DNA of 64,000 nucleotides. Origin: Haliscomenobacter sp033763495 (GTDB lineage Bacteria > Bacteroidota > Bacteroidia > Chitinophagales > Saprospiraceae). The translations under genes and the position numbers were made by a program. Shown here one piece after another: positions 1 to 9,064 of the stretch (the stretch's first letter is position 1; each line of letters begins with the position of its first letter). The notes beneath the pieces were generated by a model. It saw only the letters and a program-made list of their open reading frames with translations. It ran no database searches and was not told the DNA's origin. The DNA is taken from positions 1-64,000 of the forward strand of contig NZ_JANRKL010000162.1 in the NCBI RefSeq assembly GCF_033763495.1. Reading direction: 5' to 3'.

Positions 1-1
1 G

Positions 2-2875
2 GAATACAAACCACGCGAAATCGAAAAAAAGTGGAAAGCCTACTGGGATGAGCACAAGGTCTACAAAGTAAGCCACCAGAGCGATCGCCCGAAGTTTTAC
101 GTTTTGGACATGTTCCCTTACCCATCGGGAGCCGGATTGCATGTGGGGCACCCCCTCGGCTACATCGCTTCAGACATCTATGCGCGGTACAAGCGGCTGA
201 AAGGGTTCAACGTATTGCACCCCATGGGATACGATGCCTTTGGTTTGCCAGCGGAGCAATACGCCATCACCACCGGAGTACACCCCGCCAAATCCACTGC
301 CGCCAACATCGCCCGTTACCGCGAGCAGTTAGACAATTTGGGTTTCAGCTTCGATTGGGATCGCGAAGTACGCACCTGTGAGCCCTCTTACTACAAGTGG
401 ACGCAGTGGATTTTTGCGGAGTTGTTCAAACACTACTACGATAAAGACCAAAACAAGGCGATGCCCATCGAAACCCTGGTGGCGCGTTTTGAAAAAGAAG
501 GCAATACCCAGGTCAACGCCGCCAACTCTCAGGACAAAAGCTTCAGCGCTGCCGAATGGCAGGGCATGAGCAAAAAGGAGCAGTCAGATGTGTTGATGAA
601 CTACCGCCTGGCCTATAAAAAAGCATCCTACGTCAACTGGTGCGAAGCCTTGGGCACTGTATTGGCCAACGACGAGGTGAAAGACGGTGTATCTGAACGC
701 GGCGGTCACCCCGTAGAACGCCGGGCCATGATGCAGTGGTCCTTGCGCATTACCGCCTATGCCGACCGTTTGTTGTACGATTTGGACAACATCGATTGGT
801 CAGATGCCATGAAGCGCATGCAGGGCAATTGGATTGGCCGTTCGGTAGGTGCACAAATGTTCTTCCCCATTGCGGGTTCGGAGCAAAAAATTGAAATTTT
901 CACCACGCGCCCGGATACCATTTTTGGCGCGACTTATATGGTGTTGGCCCCCGAGCACGATTTGGTGCCGGAATTGACTACCCCTGATCAACAAGAAAAA
1001 GTAGACGCTTACCTGAGCTACGTCAAAGCCCGCTCCGAACGCGAACGTATGGCCGATGTGAAGGAAGTAACCGGGGCCTTTTTGGGCTCTTACGCCATCA
1101 ATCCATTTACCGAAGAACAAATTCCAATCTGGATTGGCGAATACGTGTTGAAAGATTACGGTACCGGCGCCATCATGGCCGTACCCAGTGATGATGACCG
1201 CGACGATGCTTTTGCCCGCAAGTTTGGCTTAAAAATCATCGATGTAGTCGACAAGTCCAATTACCCCGGCTCCACCCGCCACGATAAAGAGGGCATCATC
1301 ATCAATTCCGGCTTTTTGAATGGCATGGAAGTGCCAGCTGCCATTGATGAGATGTTGAACCGCATCGAGAGCATGGGCCTGGGCAAACGCCAGGTCAACT
1401 ACAAATTGCGCGATGCCTTGTTTAGCCGCCAACGCTACTGGGGTGAGCCTTTCCCCGTGACTTACGATGCCGATGGGATTGCTGAGGCAATGGCTCCCGC
1501 GGATTTGCCTTTGGAATTGCCCGATATGGATGATTTTAAACCCAGTTCCGGCGGCCAGGCACCTTTGGCGCGGGCAACGGATTGGGTGAATTTGCCGAAT
1601 GGCATGACGCGTGAAACCGACACCATGCCCGGTTCTGCGGGCTCGTCCTGGTATTTCTTGCGCTACATGGACCCGCAGAACGATCAGGAGTTCGCCAGCC
1701 AGGATGCGGTGAACTATTGGCGGGAGGTGGACTTGTACATTGGCGGCACCGAACACGCGGTTGGCCACTTGATGTACTCCCGGATGTGGCACAAGTTTTT
1801 GTACGACAAAGGTTTGGTGCCTACGGTTGAACCCTTCAAAAAGTTGATCAACCAGGGCATGATCCAGGGCGTAGTAGAAAACCTGTACATGCAGAAGGAT
1901 AAGGTGAATGGGGTGAACCGCTTCATTTGTGCTTCTTTGTTGGCTGAAGAAGAGGCCAAGGGCCACAAATTCACCAAATTGCCGGTATTGGTAGATTACG
2001 TGACGGATTATGGCTTACCTTCCTCACACCTGGATGAGACTGGGGTGAAACAGTTCATCGCCTGGCGTCCCGATTACGCCGATGCTATTTTTGAGGGCAC
2101 CGACGCCATTTTCCAAAATGGAGTGGTAACGCCGAAAGCAGGCAAGACGGGCGCTTTCCAGTTGATCACTCAATCGGAGGTCGGCAAAATGTCGAAATCC
2201 TTGTACAACGTGATCAACCCCGATGACGTTGTTGAGCAATACGGCGCCGACTGTTTCCGCATGTACGAGATGTTCCTGGGGCCAATCGAACAAGCCAAAC
2301 CCTGGGACACCAAAGGCATCAACGGGGTGTATAACTTCTTGCGCAAATTCTGGGGGTTGTTTTTTGACAAACAAGGCAACTGGTCAGTTTCAGATGCCGA
2401 ACCTACTCGCGAGGAATGGAAAATCCTGCACACGGCCATCAAACGGATCACCGATGATGTGGAGCGCTATTCCTTCAACACCTGCGTGAGTACCTTCATG
2501 ATTGCTACCAACGACCTGCAAAAAGCAGGCTGCAACAAGGTAGCGATTTTGGAAGAAATGGTGCAGTTGATCGCCCCCTTTGCGCCGCATTTGGCGGAGG
2601 AATTGTGGCAGGGCCTGGGCAAATCTGGCTCGGTACACCACGCCAATTTCCCGGTTTTGAACGAGGCTTATTTGGTGGAAGATACCATCGAATACCCCGT
2701 GCAAATCAACGGCAAATTGCGCACCACGGCTGCTTTTGCGGCGGATACCCCTCCACAGGTTTTGGAAAAAGCCATTCTGGAGCTGGAAGCGGTGCAAAAA
2801 TGGACCGAAGGTAAGGAAGTGAAAAAAGTGATTGTTGTTCCGAAACGGATGATCAATATTGTGGTGGCGGGGTAG
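2..2875 (+). CDS. leuS: Leucyl-tRNA synthetase (5' end cut by window)
   Basis: Charges tRNA-Leu with leucine in the cytosol (class I aminoacyl-tRNA synthetase). The reading frame is open from base 2, so the true start lies just upstream of the window; an internal TTG at 104 is not the start. The HIGH-type motif HVGH is near bases 140-151 and KMSKS near 2186-2200. Between them lies the CP1 editing region, with an insertion containing lysine-rich segments as in other Bacteroidota LeuRS. A C-terminal anticodon-binding region and a terminal VQING-type domain follow. About 957 residues are visible, close to the full family length, so only a few N-terminal residues are missing. The stop codon overlaps the start of a repeated hairpin element. 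Confidence 0.97.
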   Translation, partial: EYKPREIEKKWKAYWDEHKVYKVSHQSDRPKFYVLDMFPYPSGAGLHVGHPLGYIASDIYARYKRLKGFNVLHPMGYDAFGLPAEQYAITTGVHPAKSTAANIARYREQLDNLGFSFDWDREVRTCEPSYYKWTQWIFAELFKHYYDKDQNKAMPIETLVARFEKEGNTQVNAANSQDKSFSAAEWQGMSKKEQSDVLMNYRLAYKKASYVNWCEALGTVLANDEVKDGVSERGGHPVERRAMMQWSLRITAYADRLLYDLDNIDWSDAMKRMQGNWIGRSVGAQMFFPIAGSEQKIEIFTTRPDTIFGATYMVLAPEHDLVPELTTPDQQEKVDAYLSYVKARSERERMADVKEVTGAFLGSYAINPFTEEQIPIWIGEYVLKDYGTGAIMAVPSDDDRDDAFARKFGLKIIDVVDKSNYPGSTRHDKEGIIINSGFLNGMEVPAAIDEMLNRIESMGLGKRQVNYKLRDALFSRQRYWGEPFPVTYDADGIAEAMAPADLPLELPDMDDFKPSSGGQAPLARATDWVNLPNGMTRETDTMPGSAGSSWYFLRYMDPQNDQEFASQDAVNYWREVDLYIGGTEHAVGHLMYSRMWHKFLYDKGLVPTVEPFKKLINQGMIQGVVENLYMQKDKVNGVNRFICASLLAEEEAKGHKFTKLPVLVDYVTDYGLPSSHLDETGVKQFIAWRPDYADAIFEGTDAIFQNGVVTPKAGKTGAFQLITQSEVGKMSKSLYNVINPDDVVEQYGADCFRMYEMFLGPIEQAKPWDTKGINGVYNFLRKFWGLFFDKQGNWSVSDAEPTREEWKILHTAIKRITDDVERYSFNTCVSTFMIATNDLQKAGCNKVAILEEMVQLIAPFAPHLAEELWQGLGKSGSVHHANFPVLNEAYLVEDTIEYPVQINGKLRTTAAFAADTPPQVLEKAILELEAVQKWTEGKEVKKVIVVPKRMINIVVAG

Positions 2876-2941
2876 GTTGGACTGCTGCGCTATAAAGTTA
2901 CAAAGGCTCTGAGGGATATTCTCTTGGGGCCTTTGTGGTTT
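2874..2941 (+). repeat. Dispersed 68-bp hairpin repeat, copy 1
   Basis: This stretch is nearly identical to 8628-8696. Both share CTGCGCTATAAAGT, then ACAAAGGCTC, then TCTTGGGGCCTTTGTGG. ACAAAGGC and GCCTTTGT can pair, with a partial inner stem. It begins at the leuS stop codon, so it may act as the leuS terminator, but the second copy follows a pseudogene, which suggests a mobile or REP-like repeat. Confidence 0.75.
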
Positions 2942-2991
2942 AAAACCTGGAAAAGTCATCCCTGAAGACCCCAGACACCCCACCGCCAAGC

Positions 2992-4131
2992 CTAAAACGG
3001 CAGCCCATGCGTTAACCCAATCAACCGCTGGGTGAGTGCTGGCAGGCGATTCAATGTTTTTAGGGCCAATTGAGTGCTTTGTTTTTTGCCAAACAAAAGC
3101 TGGAGGTATTGCCCTGCCCAAATTCGGTTGTTGAAATTGGCTTTCCAGGCAGCGATATAGCGCTTGGCCAATGCCGTTTTATCAATTTCACCGCGGTGAT
3201 AAAGCAAAATCAAACCCGCCAATATTTTGGAAGCCCGCATGGCCATACTCATACCATTGCCACAAAGAGGAGTGATTGCTCCAGCGGCATCGCCCAGCAT
3301 AAACATGCCGTTGAGGTAAGCAGCTTTGGGATGAAAATAGATGTTGCTGATTACCAGGGGCGAATCATACAAAAAAGTGGATTGGGTAAAATATTTCTTC
3401 AGCCATGGGTTTTTATACAGCACCTTTTCTTCCATGGTTTTTAGGTCATTGCCCGCTTGTTGTAGGTTGCTGGCTTTGGAAAGGTAACACAAACAATATT
3501 GATCCTTATCTACTTTCGAAATCCCACAATAACCGTCCTGAAAGTTGTGCAATTCGATGCGATCTGCCGCCAAATCCGTCTGGATGTGGTACTTGACGCC
3601 AATGTAGTTGGGTGAATTTTTGGAAATGGGATGGCTGGGTTTGGCGAAGTTCGGGGCATATTTCCCAAAACTTCCACAAATCAATTGTGCAAAATAATGG
3701 CCTTGACTGGTGTGGATAACCGATACCTGATCATCGGCGGCCTTTACATCGTTTACCTTACAATTTTCTAAAACTGTAACGCCCTTACTGCGCGCCAACT
3801 GGCACAAATACTGATCCAAACTGTACCGGCTGATCCCAAAGCCGCCCAAGGCAAGGGAGCTTTGCAGCATAAATCCACTTTCGGCAGATATGCCCAATTG
3901 TTTGATGATCGGAAGTTGGAGATCAGCTAGTGGAACTCCTAGTTTAGTCAAAAAATCCCAACTTTCCATGGAGATGTACTCTCCGCAGACCCGATGCTGC
4001 GGGTAACTGTTTTTTTCAAACAAAACGACTTCCATACCTCGTTGAGCGAGTTGGATGGCCAGGCACAACCCACCCAAGCCCCCACCAATAATGGCGCAAG
4101 GGTATATTTTAGGGGTATTATTTGTTTCCAT
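2992..4131 (-). CDS. FAD-dependent oxidoreductase (geranylgeranyl-reductase/hydroxylase type)
   Basis: A flavoprotein of 379 residues, last gene of the minus-strand lipid operon. Residues 16-21 form the GGGLGG dinucleotide-binding loop after a short N-terminus, ending in an acidic residue (FEKN) for FAD ribose. A second FAD motif, GDAAGAITPLCGNG, lies near residue 280. This arrangement is typical of the group containing geranylgeranyl reductases and aromatic hydroxylases. Its start overlaps the methyltransferase stop by 14 bp, implying translational coupling. In the Streptomyces srsABC phenolic-lipid operon, a flavoprotein hydroxylates the alkylresorcinol ring; a similar ring oxidation, or reduction of a prenyl chain, is inferred here. 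The exact substrate cannot be read from sequence. Confidence 0.8.
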   Translation of the reverse strand: METNNTPKIYPCAIIGGGLGGLCLAIQLAQRGMEVVLFEKNSYPQHRVCGEYISMESWDFLTKLGVPLADLQLPIIKQLGISAESGFMLQSSLALGGFGISRYSLDQYLCQLARSKGVTVLENCKVNDVKAADDQVSVIHTSQGHYFAQLICGSFGKYAPNFAKPSHPISKNSPNYIGVKYHIQTDLAADRIELHNFQDGYCGISKVDKDQYCLCYLSKASNLQQAGNDLKTMEEKVLYKNPWLKKYFTQSTFLYDSPLVISNIYFHPKAAYLNGMFMLGDAAGAITPLCGNGMSMAMRASKILAGLILLYHRGEIDKTALAKRYIAAWKANFNNRIWAGQYLQLLFGKKQSTQLALKTLNRLPALTQRLIGLTHGLPF

Positions 4132-4810
4132 AGACGATGACTTCGTGGCGAAAAGCCCATTTATTGATTACGGAAAAATGGGTTGCGCCAGCTTTTTTGA
4201 GCAAAGTGATCCATTCTTTTTTGGTAAAACCGCGGGCAACCGAAAGGGGGGCGTCGTTTTTTACCAAATAGGATTTAGAAAAAAGGGCGGTGAGTATTTT
4301 GATGGCAAAGTAGGCAAAGGTATTTCGTTCCAAATCGTTGATCAAAAGAACGATTTTTCGATCGAGGGCAAAGTGAATGAGTTCAATCAACTGGTTTTCA
4401 TCCAGGTGATGGCAGAAAAGACAAGCGTGAATGATGTCAACCTCGGGTATATGCAGAAACATATTGCGGTAGTCATCGCAAATGAATTGAATGTCCTGAG
4501 TCCTTTGTTGGCGAGTGGCGTATTCAATGCATTCGGGTTTCAAATCGATTCCGAAGAGCCGGAAATCCATGTTTTTGCGCAGCCGCCTTTTTTGGATGTG
4601 TTTCAAGGTATCGCCGCCACCGCACCCAATGTCAATAAGGGTGTATTTTTGATGGGGCTGCACCACTTTTTTTAGTGCAGAGAAAGTAATGTTGTACCCT
4701 CCCAATAGCGTATTGATTCGATCCAGTTCCCGCAGGTTCTGAAACAAGTCGGCGGCGGGAATCCCGGCTTCGTCCAATAATTCTTTTTGCAAACTTCGAT
4801 TTTCAAGCAT
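4118..4810 (-). CDS. SAM-dependent class I methyltransferase
   Basis: A 230-residue Rossmann-type methyltransferase. Motif I is DIGCGGG at residues 60-66, and an acidic residue follows in FGIDLKPE, as expected for binding the SAM ribose. It overlaps the type III polyketide synthase upstream by 8 bp and the oxidoreductase downstream by 14 bp, so it is part of one transcript. The likely role is O- or C-methylation of the polyketide-derived phenolic ring, by analogy with SrsB of Streptomyces (inference). No DNA- or RNA-binding domain is visible. Confidence 0.8.
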   Translation of the reverse strand: MLENRSLQKELLDEAGIPAADLFQNLRELDRINTLLGGYNITFSALKKVVQPHQKYTLIDIGCGGGDTLKHIQKRRLRKNMDFRLFGIDLKPECIEYATRQQRTQDIQFICDDYRNMFLHIPEVDIIHACLFCHHLDENQLIELIHFALDRKIVLLINDLERNTFAYFAIKILTALFSKSYLVKNDAPLSVARGFTKKEWITLLKKAGATHFSVINKWAFRHEVIVYGNK

Positions 4811-5891
4811 AGCACAATCGCATGGTTTCTACGGTCAATCCAGGACCAAATGCAGCGGCAAAAATGGTTTGTTCTTCAGCTGAGTGCTCCAATTGATCCA
4901 GAACATTTTTAAGTACAAAAAGGACAGTTGGTGACGACATGTTTCCATAATCCCTGAGTATTTGGTAGGAAGCCGCCAGATCAGTCGGGCTGAGCCCCAA
5001 GGCTTTACCGAAATTTTCAACAATTTTTTTGCCACCAGGATGAACCGCCCAATGGTTGATCGATTCTGGGGTGATTCCTGCTCCGTCGAGCATTTTTTTC
5101 ATGTTGTTTTTGATCAAATCGCCTACATAGGAGCTTAGGTTCATAATAAAACCGGTTTCGGAAAGCTGCCACGCCATTTCATTGCGGCTGTCAGGAATGC
5201 AAAAGGAATCAAAACCCGTAATGGCTAAATTTTTACTGGAAGGTTCGTTTTGGGGCTGACTACTGAGCAAAACAGCAGCACTACCATCGCCAAAGAGGAC
5301 GTTGCAGAGCAGATAATCCTGGTTGTAAATGGTTTGAAAATGCAGGGTACACAGCTCTGTGCACACCACCAATACCTTTGCATTAGGCGAACTGCGGCAA
5401 ATGCCATCAGCTTGTTTGAGGGCAATGATGGCAGCATTACAGCCCAAAAAATTGACGCTGCTGCGGTGGGTATTTGGAGGCAAGGATAGCACTTGTAACA
5501 ATTCAATATCCAAACCCGGTGCCGACAATCCCGTGCAGGTAACGGTGATGAGGTGGGTGATGCTGTCTTTCTGCTCCTCAAAATCGGGTAAATTCCGGAT
5601 GGCTTTAATGGAAAGGGGGAGCGCTTCCTTTTTGAAAATGGCCATGCGCTGGGAAAGTGTAGGCGAGGGGAGTAGTTGTTTGTTTTTTGGGAAAAAAGTA
5701 AATTGTTCGGGAGACAATCCATAATCCTCCAGCACGGAGTAGCGGGTGGAGGTCCCCGATTTGGAATCGAGGATTTTCATTTTTCGTTTTACGGCTACAT
5801 CATCAGTAGAATTGGTATAAAATGAAGTCAGTACTTCTTGTTTGTATCCATATTCAGGAACGGCAGTAGCAATATTTTGGAGGTAACTCAT
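4803..5891 (-). CDS. Type III polyketide synthase (chalcone/stilbene synthase superfamily)
   Basis: A homodimeric ketosynthase-fold enzyme that extends an acyl-CoA starter with malonyl-CoA and cyclises the product, typically to alkylresorcinols or alkylpyrones in bacteria. At 362 residues it has the usual length. The catalytic triad is visible: Cys151 in NFLGCNAA, His284 in AVHPGG and Asn317 in YGNMSSPT. The TCTGLSAPG segment near 118-126 and the FGDGSAA segment near 200 also match the family. It starts 4 bp after the UbiA gene and overlaps the methyltransferase. The neighbouring prenyltransferase and tailoring enzymes suggest a membrane phenolic lipid rather than a pigment polymer, but starter and chain length cannot be predicted. 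Confidence 0.93.
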   Translation of the reverse strand: MSYLQNIATAVPEYGYKQEVLTSFYTNSTDDVAVKRKMKILDSKSGTSTRYSVLEDYGLSPEQFTFFPKNKQLLPSPTLSQRMAIFKKEALPLSIKAIRNLPDFEEQKDSITHLITVTCTGLSAPGLDIELLQVLSLPPNTHRSSVNFLGCNAAIIALKQADGICRSSPNAKVLVVCTELCTLHFQTIYNQDYLLCNVLFGDGSAAVLLSSQPQNEPSSKNLAITGFDSFCIPDSRNEMAWQLSETGFIMNLSSYVGDLIKNNMKKMLDGAGITPESINHWAVHPGGKKIVENFGKALGLSPTDLAASYQILRDYGNMSSPTVLFVLKNVLDQLEHSAEEQTIFAAAFGPGLTVETMRLCYA

Positions 5892-5895
5892 TCGT

Positions 5896-6762
5896 TTAAT
5901 TTTTTAGCAATAAAACAGCAAAGCACGCATTCATGGAAATTGCGGCAATGATGTTCATCAACATGGTATTCCGGAAATTGGCTTGAGTGGTGCTTTTGAA
6001 AACCTGGATTAGCCAATAAGTGAAAAAAACCGCAATCGGGGCAAAAAAGGCTTGAAGAATAAAAAAGTCACCCACCTGATTCATTTTGTTGAAATACAAG
6101 TAGTAACAAAGGTTGCAGGCAGCAAACATTACTGCCGAAAATACAAAAGTGCCCCGATACCCCAATTTGTAACTGATGGTCACTACGCCATCATCCAAAT
6201 CTTGCTGGTGCTGATAAATCTGCGTTAGCGGATATACACCAGCGATTTGTAGTGAGCAAGCTGCCAAAACCAAAATGGTAGTAGCATTTAGATCCATCAT
6301 TACTTTGGTAACACCCAGGTAGGACATGAAAAACGTAAAACCACCCTGGAAAAAGGTTACAACCAGAAATCCCAAAATGGGGTATTTTTTTAAGCGGATT
6401 TGCCGAGCACTGTATGCGCGAGATGCCAGAATGTAAAGGAGTAAACACAATGAAAAAGCTATATTGACCAAAAAAACCGCGAGTAAAATTGCCATGACAT
6501 CCAATATCAAGGTAACGTAAAACAGCTTTTTAGTGGGCATTGGTGGTTTTTCCAGTCCGCCAATGCTGCCTTCATCCCGATCAATGTAGCTATTGTAGCC
6601 ATTGCTAGCTGGATAGACGAGGAGATGGATGATGAAAAAGGGAATGCATACATCCATCCAGGAATATGTTGTGTCAATCTGGCTGAGGGCCAACAAAAAG
6701 ACGGGCATCAGGAGAATTGAAAAGGGGATTCTAAGCAGTTTGAGGGTATTTAGGTCAATCAT
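5896..6762 (-). CDS. UbiA-family prenyltransferase
   Basis: An integral-membrane enzyme of 288 residues with about eight hydrophobic helices. The first Asp-rich motif is NSYIDRD at residues 57-63 and a second acidic cluster, QDLDDG, lies near residue 190; these bind Mg-prenyl diphosphate. UbiA enzymes attach isoprenoid chains to aromatic acceptors in quinone, haem and tocopherol-type pathways. It sits between YceI and the type III polyketide synthase with 4-bp gaps, so the probable acceptor is the phenolic product of that synthase (inference). A role in a menaquinone-like pathway is the main alternative, but no men genes lie nearby. Confidence 0.87.
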   Translation of the reverse strand: MIDLNTLKLLRIPFSILLMPVFLLALSQIDTTYSWMDVCIPFFIIHLLVYPASNGYNSYIDRDEGSIGGLEKPPMPTKKLFYVTLILDVMAILLAVFLVNIAFSLCLLLYILASRAYSARQIRLKKYPILGFLVVTFFQGGFTFFMSYLGVTKVMMDLNATTILVLAACSLQIAGVYPLTQIYQHQQDLDDGVVTISYKLGYRGTFVFSAVMFAACNLCYYLYFNKMNQVGDFFILQAFFAPIAVFFTYWLIQVFKSTTQANFRNTMLMNIIAAISMNACFAVLLLKN

Positions 6763-6766
6763 TGCA

Positions 6767-7312
6767 TTACATTGAAAAAGTGGCTTTAATGGAGATGTTT
6801 ACCGTGTTGCTGAGCGTGATGCTAGATTTACCAACACCATAAGTCAGGCGATTAATACTGAATTCTGTGGTTTGGAAATCTAGTGCATTGCCATTGGGCG
6901 TCACGGTGAAAGGCAACTGTATGGATTGAGTAATGGCCTTGATGCTGAGGTTGAAAGTTCCCAAATAGCCACTATCCGTTTTGGTGATTTTGGTGGCGAC
7001 TAAGGAAATCACCGGGTATTTTTCGGCATCAAAATAATTTTCACCTTTCAGATGCTTATCGCGAAGGCCAATACCGGAATCCAGAGAATTGACTTGTACG
7101 GTGGCAGAAATTTTACTTTTTTCGAGGTTATTGGCATCAAAGAGTACCTCCGCAGCTACTTTTTTGAAACTTCCGTTGGTATTGACCCCGGCATTCTTGA
7201 TTTTGTACACTACGTTGGCACTCTGCAAGACCAGATTTTTTTGGGCAGACACAAAAGTAGTAGGGCTAGCTATGAATAGTACCGCACAAAATAGGATACT
7301 CAATTTTATCAT
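6767..7312 (-). CDS. YceI-family secreted polyisoprenoid-binding protein
   Basis: First gene of the five-gene minus-strand operon. I chose the ATG at 7312 because it begins a clear signal peptide (MIKLSILFCAVLF...VSAQ); a longer ORF to 7411 adds a polar tail before it. The mature part matches the YceI lipocalin-like barrel, including the segments LVLQSANVVYKI, RDKHLKGENYFDAEKYP and a C-terminal beta-rich region. YceI homologues are known to bind long isoprenoid or amphiphilic lipids. Its place before UbiA and a type III polyketide synthase suggests it carries or buffers a prenylated product in the periplasm. Confidence 0.85.
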   Translation of the reverse strand: MIKLSILFCAVLFIASPTTFVSAQKNLVLQSANVVYKIKNAGVNTNGSFKKVAAEVLFDANNLEKSKISATVQVNSLDSGIGLRDKHLKGENYFDAEKYPVISLVATKITKTDSGYLGTFNLSIKAITQSIQLPFTVTPNGNALDFQTTEFSINRLTYGVGKSSITLSNTVNISIKATFSM

Positions 7313-7664
7313 TTCACGATGGATTTTAAATGTTGAATCCAATGGCTTTGGCTGTACATTTATTGGACAGCAGTGATGCACTAGCCGGAAAAGCACGTTA
7401 TCAAACAACACTAGATTTATTTTAAGGTTTTGCGTTTTTTTAGTGTTTTGTTAATACCCGACAGAATACAATTATCTTCTATCCTTCTTTTTCGCAAGCG
7501 CTAAGACAGCTTTTCTCCTTGCTAATGCCTCCAAAATCCAGTTTGGGCAGGATGGATGGAAAAAAGAGGAAGACTTGGACTAGCCTGCATTTTTTAAAAT
7601 AAAAACACAAAAAATATTTTATAATAAAAACAACAAACTTTATATTGTAGTCTAATTTGTTTCC
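7313..7664. other. Divergent intergenic region
   Basis: About 350 bp, AT-rich toward its right side, between the divergent lipid operon and the broken nuclease gene. It should hold both promoters, but no clear TAnnTTTG box was found on the minus strand; TAATTTG at about 7650 is only a near match for the plus strand. A copy of the short motif GACTTGGACTAG lies at 7572-7583. No ORF is credible here. Confidence 0.5.
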
Positions 7665-8573
7665 ATGGCCAATAACTACGACCGGATATTCAAAGAAAAC
7701 ATCGAATCCCTCTTGTTGCCTTTGTTGAATAAACTATTGGGACTCAAGCCGCCAAAACTTGCGCCTATTGATGCGAAAATGCAGGTCACTCAAGAAGCAG
7801 AAATGGACCATATACGCCGAGTGGTACACGACGACCCAGAACAGGATTATGGACTGCAAATTGAATTTCACATTACGGACGAAGATTTGCGGAAGCGAAA
7901 CCTACTGCATTATGCGCTTTTTCACCACATCACGGGCTTGCCATTGCGACAAATAGTGATCTATGGCGGTACTTTAGCCAATCCGAATCACATCCATCAA
8001 AATCAATTGACCCTTAGTGGGCTTGATTTGCAATATGAGGTGATTGTGCTAAAGCAGATTCCTAAAGAGCAGTTCCTTCATTCGGAAATCCCGGAAGAAG
8101 TCGTACTGGCCATTCTTTGTGACTTTGGTGATGATGACCCCGCAAAAGTGGTAAGGGATATACTGTACAACCTGAAATGAATCCTACGCAAGTCCAATCG
8201 AATCAAAAAGTTTCAAAAACAATTGCTAATTTTATCACGTTTAAGAAAAATGGAACTCATCGTAAAAACCGAAGTGGAAGCCATGACGATTCACTATGAC
8301 ATCGAAACTGACGGCCTTTTTTTGAAGGGTATCGAAGAAGGCATCGAGAAAGGTATCGAAAAGGGCATTGAACAGGGCATCGAACTGGAGAAACAAGTGT
8401 TCGTTCACAAACTCTGGGCACTCCAGGAGTTTTCCCTTGAGAAAATAGCCCTACTGGTAGATGTCAGTCCCGAAAGGCTGATCGAAATCTTGCGTGCTTA
8501 TCTGCAAGCAGAAGGGCAAACTGAGGCTGAGGCGGTACGTACGATTGAGGCTTATCGGGAGAGGTTTGTGTAG
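7665..8573 (+). pseudogene. Rpn-family PD-(D/E)XK nuclease, split by an in-frame TGA
   Basis: Two ORFs (7665-8180 and 8223-8573) are in the same frame and read as one protein of about 302 residues if the TGA at 8178-8180 is ignored; no other stop intervenes. The N-terminal half resembles the recombination-promoting nuclease/putative transposase group: YDRIFKENI at the start, a QIEFHI strand, and the R-x-LLHYALFHH then IVIYGG pattern. The C-terminal half carries the typical GIEKGIEKGIEQGIE repeat and a helical tail. CGA-to-TGA is a simple explanation for the stop. It could be a real nonsense mutation or a sequencing error; the N-terminal fragment alone keeps the nuclease core. Confidence 0.75.
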
Positions 8574-8627
8574 GGTTGAACCGGGCGCACTTTTTTAGTG
8601 TGGATGTTAAGACTTGGACTAGGGGGG

Positions 8628-8696
8628 AGGTTGAACTACTGCGCTATAAAGTCACAAAGGCTCAGAGAGAATTTTCTCTTGGGGCCTTTGTGGTTT
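8628..8696 (+). repeat. Dispersed 68-bp hairpin repeat, copy 2
   Basis: Second copy of the element at 2874-2941. The stem CACAAAGGC / GCCTTTGTG (8653-8661 and 8684-8692) is longer than in copy 1, with an inner AGAG/CTCT pairing. It lies in the 250-bp gap after the broken nuclease gene, next to a copy of the GACTTGGACTAG motif (8611-8622). A 70-codon ORF across it is judged non-coding. Confidence 0.75.
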
Positions 8697-8824
8697 TGAT
8701 AACTTCCTTCAATCTTCATGCTTACTACTCTCCGTTCTTTTCCAACAATCCTTTTAAAGACATTGAATCAATCAAAAAAATGACCTAACTTTGAAAAGTT
8801 GAATCTAAAAATGCATCCACAAAC

Positions 8825-9049
8825 ATGGAGAACATCAAGATATATGATGAGGTGGCCACTTTTTTAGCACAATCTGCTCCTGTGCAAATCTTGGCTTATC
8901 GGCCTTCAGAAGCGACACAACATCGTTTTGATGACCTGGTATGGAAAAAAAAGGAGCAAATGCTCAGCGCTGAAGAAGCATCGGAGTTGGAACACTATTT
9001 TATGTTGGAGCATATTTTCCGCTTGGTTAAAATACGTGCTGCGATTTGA
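8825..9049 (+). CDS. Small hypothetical protein, possibly antitoxin-like
   Basis: A 74-residue acidic helical protein. Its C-terminal pattern, LSAEEASELEHYFMLEH then RLVKIRA, resembles small proteins common in cyanobacterial and Bacteroidota accessory regions, often found in toxin-antitoxin or HNH-nuclease neighbourhoods; this is recalled family knowledge, not a search. It ends 15 bp before the next small gene, so the two are probably co-transcribed. No toxin gene is recognisable beside it. Function unknown. Confidence 0.55.
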   Translation: MENIKIYDEVATFLAQSAPVQILAYRPSEATQHRFDDLVWKKKEQMLSAEEASELEHYFMLEHIFRLVKIRAAI

Positions 9050-9064
9050 ATCGAAAATTCCAAG

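Noticed and set aside
1229..1966. 245-codon minus-strand ORF inside leuS
   Set aside because: It is a shadow of the leuS reading frame with no domain signal.
8576..8788. 70-codon ORF over the 68-bp repeat
   Set aside because: It overlaps a non-coding hairpin repeat, has no family resemblance and a poorly placed start.
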